DNA of 64,000 bases from Oasisia sp. SBJ-2009. Its lineage: Eukaryota > Annelida > Polychaeta > Sabellida > Siboglinidae. Positions within the stretch are counted from its first letter, which is position 1, and each line of letters starts with the position of its first letter. Below are positions 1-61,385 of this stretch, one piece after another. The notes under the pieces are model-generated. The model was not told where the DNA came from and searched no databases. It worked only from the letters and a program-made list of their open reading frames with translations. Location of the stretch: assembly GCA_964017155.1 (NCBI GenBank), contig OZ024857.1, forward strand, positions 38,295,641-38,359,640, read 5' to 3'. The position numbers and the translations under genes are program-made.

Positions 1-721
1 TCTTATTAATATATATTAAAAGTTAGGCATAAGATGGAGATCCGGGCTCATCCTAGCAAATAAACATATATCATTAGTTAATTTACAATGCAGTTACCGC
101 ATCTCTTGAGTGAGTCGTAATGGCCAATAATTCACTAAGCCTTACATCAATTCACGTGGCATGCATAGATGCATGATTGTATCACTGTATTAAATTAACC
201 ATATTAATATTTAACATCAGTCTTCCTAATACCTTAATAATGTCACTCTAATGATAACTGCACCCATTTAATCACCATTTAGAGCCATTTGGTAGATGTC
301 GTCAAAGTGACATTTTGACATTAAGCATATTTTGTAGAAAGGTAGGGTATAACATTCTTTTGGAGAACGTGTTTTTGATGTTGAGATATGACATAAAATA
401 CATTATGTTTAATTATACAGTCCATTGTTCAAGCTGCAAAAAATTAATGCCAAGTAACAGTGAATCAAAGGAACCACTTGGCCCTGGGTGTAGAGGTGTC
501 TGACACAAGGAGTGAGAAGATTCCCTCTGTGCCTCGATATAAATGGTGCATCTTAGGAGGTCGACAGCTTTAGATTATGTAGAGCTCAGTCAGTGTAAAT
601 GAACATGGCTGTTTCAGTTATCAGTTCTGTTTCTGGGTCCAGTAGATGTGTTGTAATATGAATAAATCAAATGCAATACCATACAATACAATACACTTAC
701 ACAATGCAATGCAATGTTATG
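1..721. other. AT-rich non-coding DNA
   Basis: No exon-like segment with coherent frame and splice sites; no recognised element. Either intergenic or the first intron of LRP4. Confidence 0.5.
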
Positions 722-985
722 TAGTGCAGTGCAGTGCAGTGCAGTGCGGTGCGGTGCGGTGCGGTGCGGTGCGGTGCGGTACGGTACAGTACAGTACAGT
801 ACAGTACAATTTAGTACAGCACAGCACAGCACAGCACAGCACAGCACAGCACAGCACAGCACAGCACAGCACAGCACAGCACAGCACAGCACAGCACAGC
901 ACAGCACAGCACAGCACCGCACCGCACCGCACCGCACCGCACCGCACCGCACCGCACCGCACCGCACAGCACAGCACAGTACAAT
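722..985. repeat. Pentanucleotide array with internal inverted symmetry
   Basis: Blocks of 5-bp units in order: GTGCA, GTGCG (about 746-780), GTACA, then CAGCA (about 819-914), ACCGC (about 915-966), and back to AGCAC/AGTAC. The GTGCG block is the reverse complement of the ACCGC block, so the DNA can fold into a GC-rich hairpin around the CAGCA run. Open frames here (MRCGAV- or VQCSAV-type repeats) are artefacts. Confidence 0.9.
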
Positions 986-2605
986 ATACAGTACAATATG
1001 TCATTCCATGATGAAATGCTAAAACATGACCTTGATGAATAATTGATGTACCTTGTGGTGACTCTCGCCACATCTGCCTTGTGATCTAATCACGAGTCCA
1101 CAGAAGGGAGGGACCTGATTGATCTCAGAACAAAGATATTTGTTATAAAATTGGCATAAAAAGATGTGGTTTACTAACCCTTGAGATCAAGTTGCTTGAT
1201 ACATTAAACATTTAAATAACACAAGTCATGTGTGTGTTATTTTTATCTATTCTGTAGCAGTTACTTTTTATAAATTCATAAAATAAATTTTACTGGATGC
1301 CCACAGATGTCATGCTGTATGGAGTGATGCCGAAAAATGTAAATTATTTAAAGATTTAGGTTTTGAGTGAGAGATTTTATGCATACTGCCACCACTTTTT
1401 ATAGAAATCATAACCATGTGGGAGCTATGTGTCAACATACGGGATTAAATAGAATGAGATTAATGGAAAAATGGATGTCTCGTGTGTGCACTTTTATGCA
1501 TTTCCTTGCAATGTTTTACCCAGTAAATGTAGACATGTGTTCTTTGGAGACATTCTTCAAAGCGTGGATTCAGATTTAAATATTTTTTTGAAAAATGGAA
1601 GGCTAATGAAATGCTATGCATTTTGAAACAGTTTTTTTCTTTATAAAAAATAAACATAGCCACATAACACTTTAAAAGTATTATAAGAAGATCATATGAA
1701 AAAGAATATTTGGGAAATATGACAGAATGGCAAAATACTCTTCCCCAAAGTAGGCTACTTAGCATGCTGTCATACTATAAACATTCATAAATATATCAAA
1801 CAGGTGTAAAATATACATTATGGATCACCTTTCAGAAGATCTGTAAAGGTACGTATCATGTGTAACTAGACTGTGACATCTGAATTTTATGTGTGAATTA
1901 GTAGGTGAATTATGGGCCCATATAACTTGTCAACAGCAGCAGCTGCCAGAAAAAAGAAAAAAACTTACGCCAGGCATTTGTGTGCGGATTGCCATATTTC
2001 ACTAGCTACTTGCGCAATAATTTACAGCTCAAATTTCATATCGCACATGCGGGCAAGTATTGCTTACATCGTTTATTGCTTTTCATTAGTCTGGCTGAAT
2101 GTGTGACAGATTACTTGTACAACTTCCTTGATCAGTTTACAAACTGAACAAGATTCAGTTGAATTCTTTTGAAATTTGGGCCCTAAATTGAATGGTGAAT
2201 AATGAATATCAGCAGCAAATTTGTTTGGTCAGAATAAAATTTATGATGCAGGCAAAAGCATCATGAAATTTGTTTGGTTATATGATTCAGGCAAGAGCAT
2301 ATTGCAATGATAAATACAGATGTTTTACTTTAACAGTCTTGACAATTTTGTAGATTAACATTTGTTGCATGAACCATTAGCTAGCAGATGTAGACTGCCA
2401 TGTCAGCACGATTAAACAAATGACCATGGCTACATTAAGTTTGGTGGCAATTATTTAAATGAGTTCAAGCACAACTTATGTTCAGTGCTTTCTAATGAAG
2501 TCAAATTGCAGTTTCTGTAAATTTATTTATTAGTTCCTTGAAAAACTCTTCCATTCCAATTATATTTGATCATTTCCATTTATTTTTTCCATTTATTTAG
2601 GTGTG

Positions 2606-2655
<50 letters not shown>

Positions 2656-5168
2656 GTGTTATAAATGGTTGGTTAGGCACTAAGTCTGTTGTCAGTTGTC
2701 ACTGTGCATCAAGATAACATGCACAAGTACAAAATCAATATTCCATTTATGAAAGAAGCTCTTGTGTTGTGAAATATTTGAATTTTGCCTTTAAAATTCA
2801 CACAACAAACAAACAACACAATGACACTTGTTTGGAAACAAATTGTCATGCTAAAAATACATCTATACAATTTATATTTTGTGAAGTTCATTCACCACCA
2901 TTGATTTTGATCAAATTCTGGTTCTGAAGTAATTATTTACTGTAGCAGTTGGCTAGGCCTGAACAAAGAGGAAAGAAAACTGACGTTTGTTTGTAAATTG
3001 TTATATAAAGCATTGAGCAAGTAGGCCATTATCAAAGGGTGTGGCAAAATCTGTTCAGGTTGGATTCTATCCAGACCCTGTTTTGTTTTGGCTGCATTAC
3101 AGCCTTTGTACAGCTATCTTTTGTTAGGTACCCGGAACATAGACATGTGGTATTCTTCAGTGGCTCTGGAGATGTACATGGCTGGCCAGTACAGCGGGAT
3201 TTGTCATGTGTCTAACTAAACAGCCTTTCATTCAGAGGTAATTGAAAGATGATACGCTTGTGTTTTTGTGCCTACATCCCTGGTTTCTGCCATGATGTAT
3301 CTACAGAGGAGAGGGAGCATTCATTATGCAGCGCCACTGTCACAGTGGGTGATACAACAGTTGCGCAAACATCGGGAGCCCTTGATGGCAAGGCACAGTT
3401 AGACTGAAGCGTCTGGTAATTGGAAATCACTGTGTGTGTTGTGTATGCTGGATGTCCTGGATATTCAGAAGCACATGATAGATGATGCTAGTTTATTGTG
3501 TTCCCATCCCCAATTGGATGATGACGGAGATAACGCAGGTGGCTGATGACAATTGCCTGGCACTGTGACAGTCACAGTGGCCATGTGTCATAATCAAACA
3601 GAGATGTTTCTATCTGGGTTAATAGTGGCTAGGAGAAAGTTACGGTCTGTCACCAGATACTGGGTGGGGAGATTGGGGTTTTATTTTACAAGTTTGGAAG
3701 GGGGAAATGAGACGGGTGTGAATTATTGTTGTAACAAGAGATGGATGTGAATTTAAGTGTTGGTGTTGGTAGGATTTGCAATACATTTGTTGTAATTCAA
3801 ATATGGAAATAAATGATAGAAAGATGGAAGGAAAAATAAATTTAGAAGATTGTAGTTAAATTATGGTGTCAAATTAAAGATTATGATAGTATGTAATATG
3901 CACTTGGAATATTGTGAAAATATTTTGTTTTGGATCAAACCTATGTAATTATGAGTGGAGCAAATATGGATCTCACACACTGGTCACAGTCGTGTGTAAC
4001 ATAATGTAGGTCTAGACATGTGTACATTTATAGAGAGCAGATGGCGTGTTTAGAAATAATGTCATCTCATTTGCTTTGCACAGAACTGATTTGTTTAAGA
4101 CGTGGTTTCACACCATAGAACTTGAAATGTTATAGTCACGCGACAAAACAGTAAGTGCTAACATGATGCAAATCATAATATGTTTGGATTTCACCTGATG
4201 TCCCCGTCACTGTAAATTCACTACATTTCAAGCCATTTCTTTTTTCACGCAAGCCTTTCATGCATATTGTCACGTTGCCATAGTGACACGGATCTCATTT
4301 GAATTTCTCTGCATAAATGACCACCTGAACAAGATAGCCACATTGCTGCCTGACGACTCGGCTGCCGAGGTCACCTTTGTCACGTGAAATAGTGCTCTCT
4401 GTAAATTAAACATTGCTGCAGTTGCCACCTGATTCTAATGAAATGAAACAATTATCAGTATTTGCTCTTGACCTTGACTGGTAATATATATATATATATA
4501 TATGAAAGAAAGTTGAATTTTATCCATTTGTAATTCTGGTTTGCATCTTTCAGTTTTGTTTGCTGAGGATATACAGTGAATAATTTATGCTAGTGTAGCA
4601 AAATCCAGGGTTGCTGACTACAGCTACATCTACAGCTACAGTTAAAGCTACAGCTGCTACAACTGGTGGGAGATGTTTTGCTCTTAATAATATTATTGCT
4701 TTTTTGTTTTATTAGCCACCAGCAGTGCCGTGTGCCAGTGAAGGTTAAGTGCCAAGGGAATGGTGCATTTCCCTGCCTTGTTTGTGGGAAAGGGACACAT
4801 GAGTTGAGGTTCCCAGCTGTGGTTTGTTTGTCTGCCCAGGAGCTGTACAGAACCCCAGGGCAACAATCAACACCTTTGATATGGGACTTAGGAGTCATGT
4901 TGAGTCATAGCCCCTTCTGTGAGGAATCCAGTAAAGGCCCAGGATTTGGGCAAGTGGAAGGCAGGGAGGTAGGGTGGAAACAAAACCCTCTTAGTTTGAT
5001 GATTATTTTGTGAATTACTTGGGTTTTCTTCAGTTTTAGTATTATTATGTAATTGCTCTTCTTTTCTTTCCCTGTGTATGAGGGATGAGTTTGGCTTTAA
5101 TCCTGATCATCCATTTCAGTTTCTTATTCTTGTTCCTCACTTTACTTGTACTGTCCTCTCCATTGACT
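986..5168. other. Non-coding DNA with minor microsatellites
   Basis: Contains (GT)n at 2607-2654 and (TA)n at 4484-4503. Short open frames have no family resemblance and unremarkable composition. I looked for an upstream signal-peptide exon ending at a phase-1 donor and did not find a convincing one. Confidence 0.5.
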
Positions 5169-6614
5169 GTCCACCTCCTCCACCTCCTCCACCTCCTCCA
5201 TCTCCTCCATCTCCTCCACCTCCTCCATCTCCTCCATCTCCTCCATCTCCTCCATCTCCTCCATCTCCTCCATCTCCTCCATCTCCTCCATCTCCTCCAT
5301 CTCCTCCATCTCCTCCACCTCCTCCATCTCCTCCATCTCCTCCACCTCCTCCATCTCCTCCACCTCCTCCATCTCCTCCATCTCCTCCATCTCCTCCACC
5401 TCCTCCATCTCCTCCATCTCCTCCACCTCCTCCATCTCCTCTATCTCCTCTATCTCCTCCACCTCCTCCATCTCCTCCACCTCCTCCATCTCCTCCATCT
5501 CCTCCACCTCCTCCATCTCCTCCACCTCCTCCAACTCCTCCATCTCCTCCATCTCCTCCATCTCCTCCACCTCCTCCATCTCCTCCACTTCCTCCATCTC
5601 CTCCATCTCCTCCATCTCCTCCATCTCCTCCACCTCCTCCATCTCCTCCACCTCCTCCATCTCCTCCACCTCCTCCATCTCCTCTACCTCCTCCACCTCC
5701 TCCATCTCCTCCACCTCCTCCATCTCCTCCATCTCCTCCACCTCCTCCATCTCCTCCACCTCCTCCATCTCCTCCACCTCCTCCATCTCCTCCACCTCCT
5801 CCATCTCCTCCATCTCCTCCACCTCCTCCATGTCCTCCATCTCCTCCATCTCCTCCACCTCCTCCACCTCCTCCATCTCCTCTATCTCCTCCATCTCCTC
5901 TATCTCCTCTATCTCCTCCATCTCCTCCATCTCCTCCACCTCCTCCATGTCCTCCATCTCCTCTATCTCCTCCACCTCCTCCACCTCCTCCATCTCCTCT
6001 ACCTCCTCCACCTTGTCCATCTCCTCCATCTCCTCTATCTCCTCCATCTCCTCTATCTCCTCTATCTCCTCCACCTCCTCCATCTCCTCCACCTCCTCCA
6101 TCTCCTCTACCTCCTCCACCTCCTCCACCTCCTCCACCTCCTCCACCTCCTCCATCTCCTCCACCTCCTCCATCTCCTCCACCTCCTCCATCTCCTCCAC
6201 CTCCTCCATCTCCTCCACCTCCTCTATCTCCTCCACCTCCTCCATCTCCTCAATCTCCTCCATCTCCTCCACCTCCTCCATCTCCTCCGCCTCCTCCATC
6301 TCCTCCACCTCCTCTATCTCCTCTATCTCCTCCACCTCCTCCATCTCCTCTATCTCCTCCATCTCCTCCGCCTCCTCCACATCCTCTATCTCCTCCATCT
6401 CCTCCGCCTCCTCCACATCCTCCATCTCCTCCGCCTCCTCCACATCCTCTATCTCCTCCACCTCCTCCATCTCCTCCACCTCCTCCACATCCTCTATCTC
6501 CTCCACCTCCTCCATCTCCTCCACCTCCTCCATCTCCTCTATCTCCTCCATCTCCTCCGCCTCCTCCACATCCTCCATCTCCTCCACCTCCTCCATCTCC
6601 TCCACCTCCTCCAA
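5169..6614. repeat. 1.45-kb CTC-rich minisatellite (9-bp unit YCTCCTCCA)
   Basis: About 160 copies of a 9-bp unit, mostly ATCTCCTCC and ACCTCCTCC variants. One strand is almost pure pyrimidine, suited to triplex (H-DNA) formation. Since 9 is a multiple of 3, every frame stays open, giving spurious Pro/Ser-rich, Leu/His-rich and Glu/Met/Val-rich frames of about 500 codons. Confidence 0.95.
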
Positions 6615-7342
6615 AATACTAGTAGTTATTTCAGATAAACAAGCCCTGGTCAGCTAACTGCCAAATATACATAATCGGGTACATAAACTAGTTACTGAAT
6701 ATGTGATCTCTTCCGATAAAATATTCAGGGAATGTTGAATTAGCCACAATATCTGAAGTAATATTTCGTGATATCATCACCCCTGTCTTGATATCTTGAT
6801 ATCACCATCCCTTGATTACCTTCTTGTGATATTGTAATATTTTCTCACGATATCATTACTCACTGACTCAGTCTCAGTGACGGGGTTTCCAATATCTGTC
6901 AGAATCAGCTGCTCAGTGCTGTTAGACTGTACATTATACTTGAGGGTCTGAAACCCAAAGCAGCCTTTTATGTTTTACATCTAATAAAAGGCATCCTGCC
7001 TTGAAGATATCCCTGCAGTGTCAGCAGGCAGCTGTGAGGGGACATTGGGTCATAAACAGGAGCAATGAGTCACCCCGTAATTATAGATCTCATGTGTCTG
7101 TATTCAGGGAAGTCAGTCAGGAAATATGTTCTCATGATGAGGGAGCAGTCAGTGATTGACATCTATCACTGTCAAGGACCTTTTTATTGTTATTCCTCTA
7201 GTTTTAATATATAATTATGAAAAACAGTGATACATTAGAACATGGAGGGTTGTTCAGGTTTGTACAGCCATGTGGAATATAATAATTTTTGTAATTTTAA
7301 TTGCTCGTCAATGATAGTTAGTAGATTTATGTTATGGAAACT
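6615..7342. other. Non-coding spacer
   Basis: Unique-looking AT-rich sequence with several GATATC-type words near 6770-6860. Nothing else recognised. Confidence 0.5.
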
Positions 7343-7762
7343 GTCCGTCCGTCCGTCCGTCCGTCCGTCCGTCCGTCCGTCCGTCCGTCCGTCCGTCCGT
7401 CCGTCCGTCCGTCCGTCCGTCCGTCCGTCCGTCCGTCCGTCCGTCCGTCCGTCCGTCCGTCCGTCCGTCCGTCCGTCCGTCCGTCCGTCCGTCCGTCCGT
7501 CCGTCCGTCCGTCCGTCCGTCCGTCCGTCCGTCCGTCCGTCCGTCCGTCCGTCCGTCCGTCCGTCCGTCCGTCCGTCCGTCCGTCCGTCCGTCCGTCCGT
7601 CCGTCCGTCCGTCCGTCCGTCCGTCCGTCCGTCCGTCCGTCCGTCCGTCCGTCCGTCCGTCCGTCCGTCCGTCCGTCCGTCCGTCCGTCCGCCCGCCCGC
7701 CCGCCCGCCCGCCCGCCCGCCCGCCCGCCCGCCCGCCCGCCCGCCCGCCCGTCTGTCCGTCC
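7343..7762. repeat. (CCGT)n then (CCGC)n tetranucleotide array
   Basis: About 87 uninterrupted CCGT units to 7690, switching sharply to about 15 CCGC units to 7750. The SVRP/RTDG open frames over it are artefacts. The same CCGT motif recurs at 20282-20526. Confidence 0.95.
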
Positions 7763-8098
7763 ATGTACTCCTGTATTGTTCTATGTCTATGTGCCTCTGT
7801 ATTTATGTATGCATGTTAAGCTGTTGCTCCTTGTCTCATCCACACATTTTACTCATAGCAGTAGTAGTGTTTACATCCTCCGTGTCTTCCTGGCTTGTGT
7901 CCAGCTATTTGGTCAAGTGTCCAGTGTCTGGTCAAGGATGTGCAGGTGTGAGACACGTAAAGATCTTCACTTCTCAACAGGAGAATAATTCACATCCACT
8001 CAGTGAAGCCTAACCTGAGATTCTAACACTTCAGGGATCAAGATTCCCCACTTGTTGCAAATAATACGCAGTATCTCTGTAGTCGATAGCTAAGGTCT

Positions 8099-8320
8099 CA
8101 GTCAACCTGTAGTCATTTAAACTTTTGGGCAGTTTTGTTAATGCCACATTGCCTCAGTTCACTCAGCTGTATAAATATACCCAGCCATATACCGTGATGA
8201 GATTCCAGGGATTATAAGAACAAATGTTTGTGCAGTTATGATCACATGGCTGAATGCTTCATGCATGTTTCAGTGAACAGTTCTGTTGGAGCAGGGTATA
8301 ATGTGCTAGTAAAATAAATG
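8099..8320 (+). mobile_element. Degenerate SINE-like repeat copy
   Basis: Segments TTCACTCAGCTGTATAAAT (about 8158) and TGGCTGAATGCTTC (about 8249), then CAGTGAACAG, appear in the same order as in the better copies at 44049-44320 and 49985-50235. Strongly decayed. Confidence 0.45.
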
Positions 8321-10525
8321 TTGGAATGGCATGATATAATCTGCACACTTTTTGTTTTACTTTCTGGGTGCTGTTACTCTGTAAGTAGGCTTTCTGGTGA
8401 CAGTATAAATAGTCAGTATTTTAAAATAAAATAAATTATTCTGCATTAATAAGTATCAGCCAGAAGTTGCCATCCTCCAATACAGGAGAGTCACTTGAAC
8501 CCGTGACCTCTGTTTGAGGCTGGCTGTCTAACAATGGGGAGAGATCATCATGATTGGAACCAGATCACATGCCATTGATTTTGAAACCACAGACACCTCA
8601 CAATTTCACAAGGTATTCTATTGTCTATATAGAAAAATGGGAATTTCTGATGAGATCAATACCTATGTATGTTTTAAGGAAGTTAGACGTATGTCTCTTC
8701 ATTGGCCAGTGGTTGCTGGTTGTCACAGGACGGTGTGGAGCCTGGCTAACACCACCCAGTCCACCTCAGTCCAGGGAGTCTAGTCTATAGAATGTGAACC
8801 CAACTGTGGCTAGGCCTACCCAGGTTTATTGCACCAATTGTTGGATGGCTTAATACTCCCTTGACACATTGTGCTTGTATGTGGACAGATTCCCCAGGGC
8901 AGCAGGCTCATCAGGAAAAGCTATCATTAATCATGATTTATTAAATTAAACCATCATCGACATCACTGTTGCATGTTGAAAGAAGGCACCTTTAAATAAA
9001 TTGAATACATCTAATTGCACTGCATTTTAATCACCAGATGTTTCAATTCTACAGACAAATAAGACGACTGTGAAAATATGCCAGGAACACTTTTTGATGT
9101 GTCAGTCTTTCTGTGATAAATCTGTAGCCCGTTACCATGGTGACTTCTTGCCCAAAGCTTGCATGCTCATAAACTGGTGATGGAGAGGTCTACCCCAGGG
9201 AGAGAGACAGTGGGATGACAGGTGCATCATGGGAGGGTCAGAGGTCAAATGGTGAAGTGAGGCAGGGGTCGGAAATGCTTTCACTGTCGTGATGTATTGG
9301 TAGCCTAGATACATGGAAGTGGTTTAGAAGCAGCCCTGAGGTGGCTCTAACAGGGGTGTGTTCTCAAGCGTAGATAGTTGGCTGATGTATGGTCTCTTTC
9401 AGAAGGTCCCATTCATTGGTCCTCTTCCGTTCTTTGTATATTACACTACACTTTGGTACTGTTTCAATCATTGGTTAATCGTGTAAGTTAAAATAGGTAT
9501 GACTATCCCTGTGTAAGTTTTTTAGAAACCAGATTAAACGTGTCTGCAATTTTAATAGTTATTCATAATTACAAATCGTGATAATAACTATCCAGATGGA
9601 TTATACAAATTTTCTATACATAGAAAATACTTGAATGAATAAACGTTTTATTCAAAAACAATTTGCTATATTGAATATACAGCTAAATTGATTGTATTGT
9701 CAGGTAATAATGTGTAAAAGCAGATGTGTTTACATCATTAGCAAGTTGGTGTGCCTTTGCTTTCTGTGTCATTCTAAAAAAACATCTACCATTTTTGTCG
9801 TAATCCTATCACTTGGCAACCCAGTTGAAACTTTTTTAATTCCTGTAAATTGTCCAATACACTGTAAATGAGAAGTAAACAAGCTTGGTGAGGCTTCTAA
9901 TGGCAGCAGGCACATTGTGACTAAGTCGAATAGTCTACCCATGTGATATTGCACCATCCACATAGCTCTGTGCTTGGTGCACTTAGAGAGACTAGAACCA
10001 ACATGATATGTCAGCAGCGGTGCCTGATATCATCTGGAGATACATCCACCCAGACACAGAATGATACACTCTCACAGCTATTTATAGCACCCAAATCTCT
10101 TGCAGATGTGATTGGTATCTCGGTACATCCTCTGGTATTTCATGTCTATTGACGTTACCACGTCGGAGAACCATTTGGAATGTGAGAAAGAGGTCTTTAT
10201 GCGTTTTTATTCGGCTGCCACTAGCGTGTGATCACCGTGATTCACGCTGGGTTTATGTGATTACTGTGTACTATATCAGAGCTGGTCTGTTGTGATTCTA
10301 TAAGGAAGCATAGAAGATGTAATATGATAGGGATAATAATGTTTTGAAGCAGGCGATATTTGTACTATGTACAGCCTTACTGAAAGGTGCAAATGTAGTT
10401 GTGTAATTTGTGATATTTTATAAATGCCAGATGATGTGGTGTCTGATTAATAAAATATGGACAGATGTGATTGATCTATGTGTAAAAAAAAAGTCAGTAG
10501 GGAGAATACATGTTGTGACACAAGT
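8321..10525. other. Non-coding DNA
   Basis: AT-rich with no coherent coding exon. Reverse-strand GGGTTCAAGT near 8495 resembles a tRNA B box, so a SINE remnant is possible, but the rest does not fit. Small frames (for example 8550-8790) lack family features. Confidence 0.45.
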
Positions 10526-11020
10526 TAGCACCACCAATACCATCAGCACCACCACCATCACCATTACCATCACCATCACCAACACCATCACCACCACCAC
10601 CATCACCACCACCACCACCACCACCACCACCACCACCACCACCACCACCACCACCACCACCACCATCACCACCACCACCACCATCACCACCACCACCACC
10701 ACCACCACCATCACCACCACCACCACCACCACCACCACCACCACCACCACCACCATCACCACCACCACCACCACCATCACCACCACCACCACCACCACCA
10801 CCATCACCACCACCACCATCACCATCACCATCACCAACACCATCACCACCACCACCATCACCACCACCACAAGCATAACCACCAGTACTACACCACTACC
10901 ACTACCGCCATCATCACCATCATCACCACCACACACAACCACCACCATTACAACACACCACCACACCACCATCACCACCATCACCACCACCATCACCAAC
11001 AACCACCAACACACCACCAC
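10526..11020. repeat. CAC/CAT trinucleotide array upstream of the LDLa1 acceptor
   Basis: About 490 bp of ACC/CAT triplets, degenerating toward 11020. A stop-free Thr/Ile/His frame runs from here straight through the acceptor into LDLa1 in the correct frame, so intron retention would not be truncated at once. I treat it as intronic because the acceptor phase fits all other LDLa exons. Confidence 0.9.
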
Positions 11021-11061
11021 ATCCACAACCACCTCCTCCACGCTGTGTTCCTGTGTTGTAG

Positions 11062-59520
<48,459 letters not shown>

Positions 59521-61385
59521 CAGAGATTTTAAATATACGTCGCGCCGGGTTGAGTCGAGCGTCGAGCGTGTTATGACGCATCGTCATGTGTGTCATGGAT
59601 ACGTTTACATGTGTATAGTGACAGAAACTGAAGTGTCGACAATCACTTATGATTGGACGAACATATCATTCAAGTGGATTGTGTGTGCATGTTGTGTGTT
59701 GAGTGTATGACGTGTGTATGTATGTGTGTGTGTGTGTGTGTGTGTGCGTGCGTGTTTGTTTGTTTGTGACAATGTTGCGATAGATTTGACTCATTATTTA
59801 TTACTGCAGAACTGGTAGAAAGTGAAATGATGCATTGACATTGTGGGACAATGAAACAGGGTACTTGCTATAGCCTTGTGTGCACTGTTGAATCAGCTGT
59901 GAAGTCATATTATTGACCTGCGTGTGGTCGCACATAGCCTGCTTGATCCTGTTTCTTTACGAATTGATGAAAAAACCTGATTATGGATACATGGAAGTAG
60001 GTGAATATTACCATTTTAATTTCAAGTTTATTTTTTTATTTTTTATTCTCTGGGTCGAAGGTACAATGGACTTATGTCGTCAATCTTTGTCCACAGCACT
60101 CTGCGCAATTAGCTCCCATATCTCAGAAAGTGTTCATGATCTATTTTCCAAATAATTGAATAAATGTACATTAGGCTACTGACACTAAACACAATAAATC
60201 TTTATTTGATTGAATCATTCTAAAGGCTCCCAAGGACCCTCAAGTGCCTGCAAACTGATACAATTGTCACAGTTTGTCTATTTTTATTCAAAAACTATTT
60301 TGTAACTTTCCTCAAATTTTGCTCAGGTGTTTCTTAGGGGACTATCACTACACACAAGTAATTCAGCTGAATCTTCAAAAAAAGTCCGTTATGATGTTTA
60401 TTTAATTATCTTTAAAATGGTATTACTACCGCATCTATTGGGTAAAGATATATTGTCACCCGTACGTGACACACATAGACATTAATATTCAAGTATAGAA
60501 TGAAATATCATACACTTTACTGCTATCAACTGCATTCTGATCACTGGGCTGACTGAGCGAAGTGGAAATAGATAACTCCATCTTGACTGAGACTAGTTAG
60601 TGCCCAGTTCTGTTACTGCATTTACACAATCTGGCTGAGTTTCTGGTCATCTCGTATGAATAACCAGGGAAAATGCCAATTAGGTGATTATGGCGAAGAG
60701 ACTAGGCAGTGACTGTGAGTGACCAAAACACATTTCATTTATGATTACAAACTCACTACATAGACAGTCACTATGATTCACCAAATTACACTTCATTCTT
60801 TATTACACACTCACAATATAGTCCAATAGACTTCAGCACCTCTTGGCCAATTGTTAATGTCAAACACCAAACATACAACACTAAAACTGGTCTTACGGAG
60901 GAAAACAAACTTCACCAAATTCGGAAGTAAATATACAAAAATTACTTTAATAATGGCAGACTTGCAGTGTTTTTATTAATAAGAAATACAGTTTCTATAT
61001 TGTGGAAATGATACAGAGAATGGAAGGGTATTGGGATGAATGAGATATCTACTTGCTAGAAACAGTGTATCTGAATGCTGCAGATAACCATGTTTATTTG
61101 TTATGGGTGTATAGCATATAAATAGTCTCTGATTAGAGACCATTGTCAGAAATATTTACCAGTTCTGCTAATATAATCATGTTTATTGAATATTTCACAC
61201 ATTTTGCGAGAGACAAATGCAGTGCTAAATGCAGCTGTTAGCAACGTTTAGAGGAGGGCATGAATTTGTATATTTTTGTAAAGACTCATGACGGATATGT
61301 GTATATGACAGTTGAATTGCATATATTATTAATATTACTATTATTATTTATGTTGTGTAGGTGAATAAAGTTTGTGATACTATAA
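59521..61385 (+). other. LRP4: Probable 3' UTR of LRP4 with candidate polyadenylation signals
   Basis: AT-rich, no coding frame of note. AATAAA hexamers at 60159-60164, 60193-60198 and 61364-61369. The last is followed by a repeat-rich region and is the most distal plausible end. A GT repeat sits at 59716-59756. Which signal is used cannot be told from sequence. Confidence 0.55.

Noticed and set aside
5078..6657. Proline-rich 514-codon frame and four other long frames, which looked like an extensin or WH1-type protein
   Set aside because: A 9-bp tandem repeat leaves both strands open; flanking residues have no domain and the frames overlap one another.
7242..7988. Arg-Pro-Ser-Val repeat protein
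   Set aside because: Purely the CCGT microsatellite; a 4-bp unit gives a repeating tetrapeptide in every frame.
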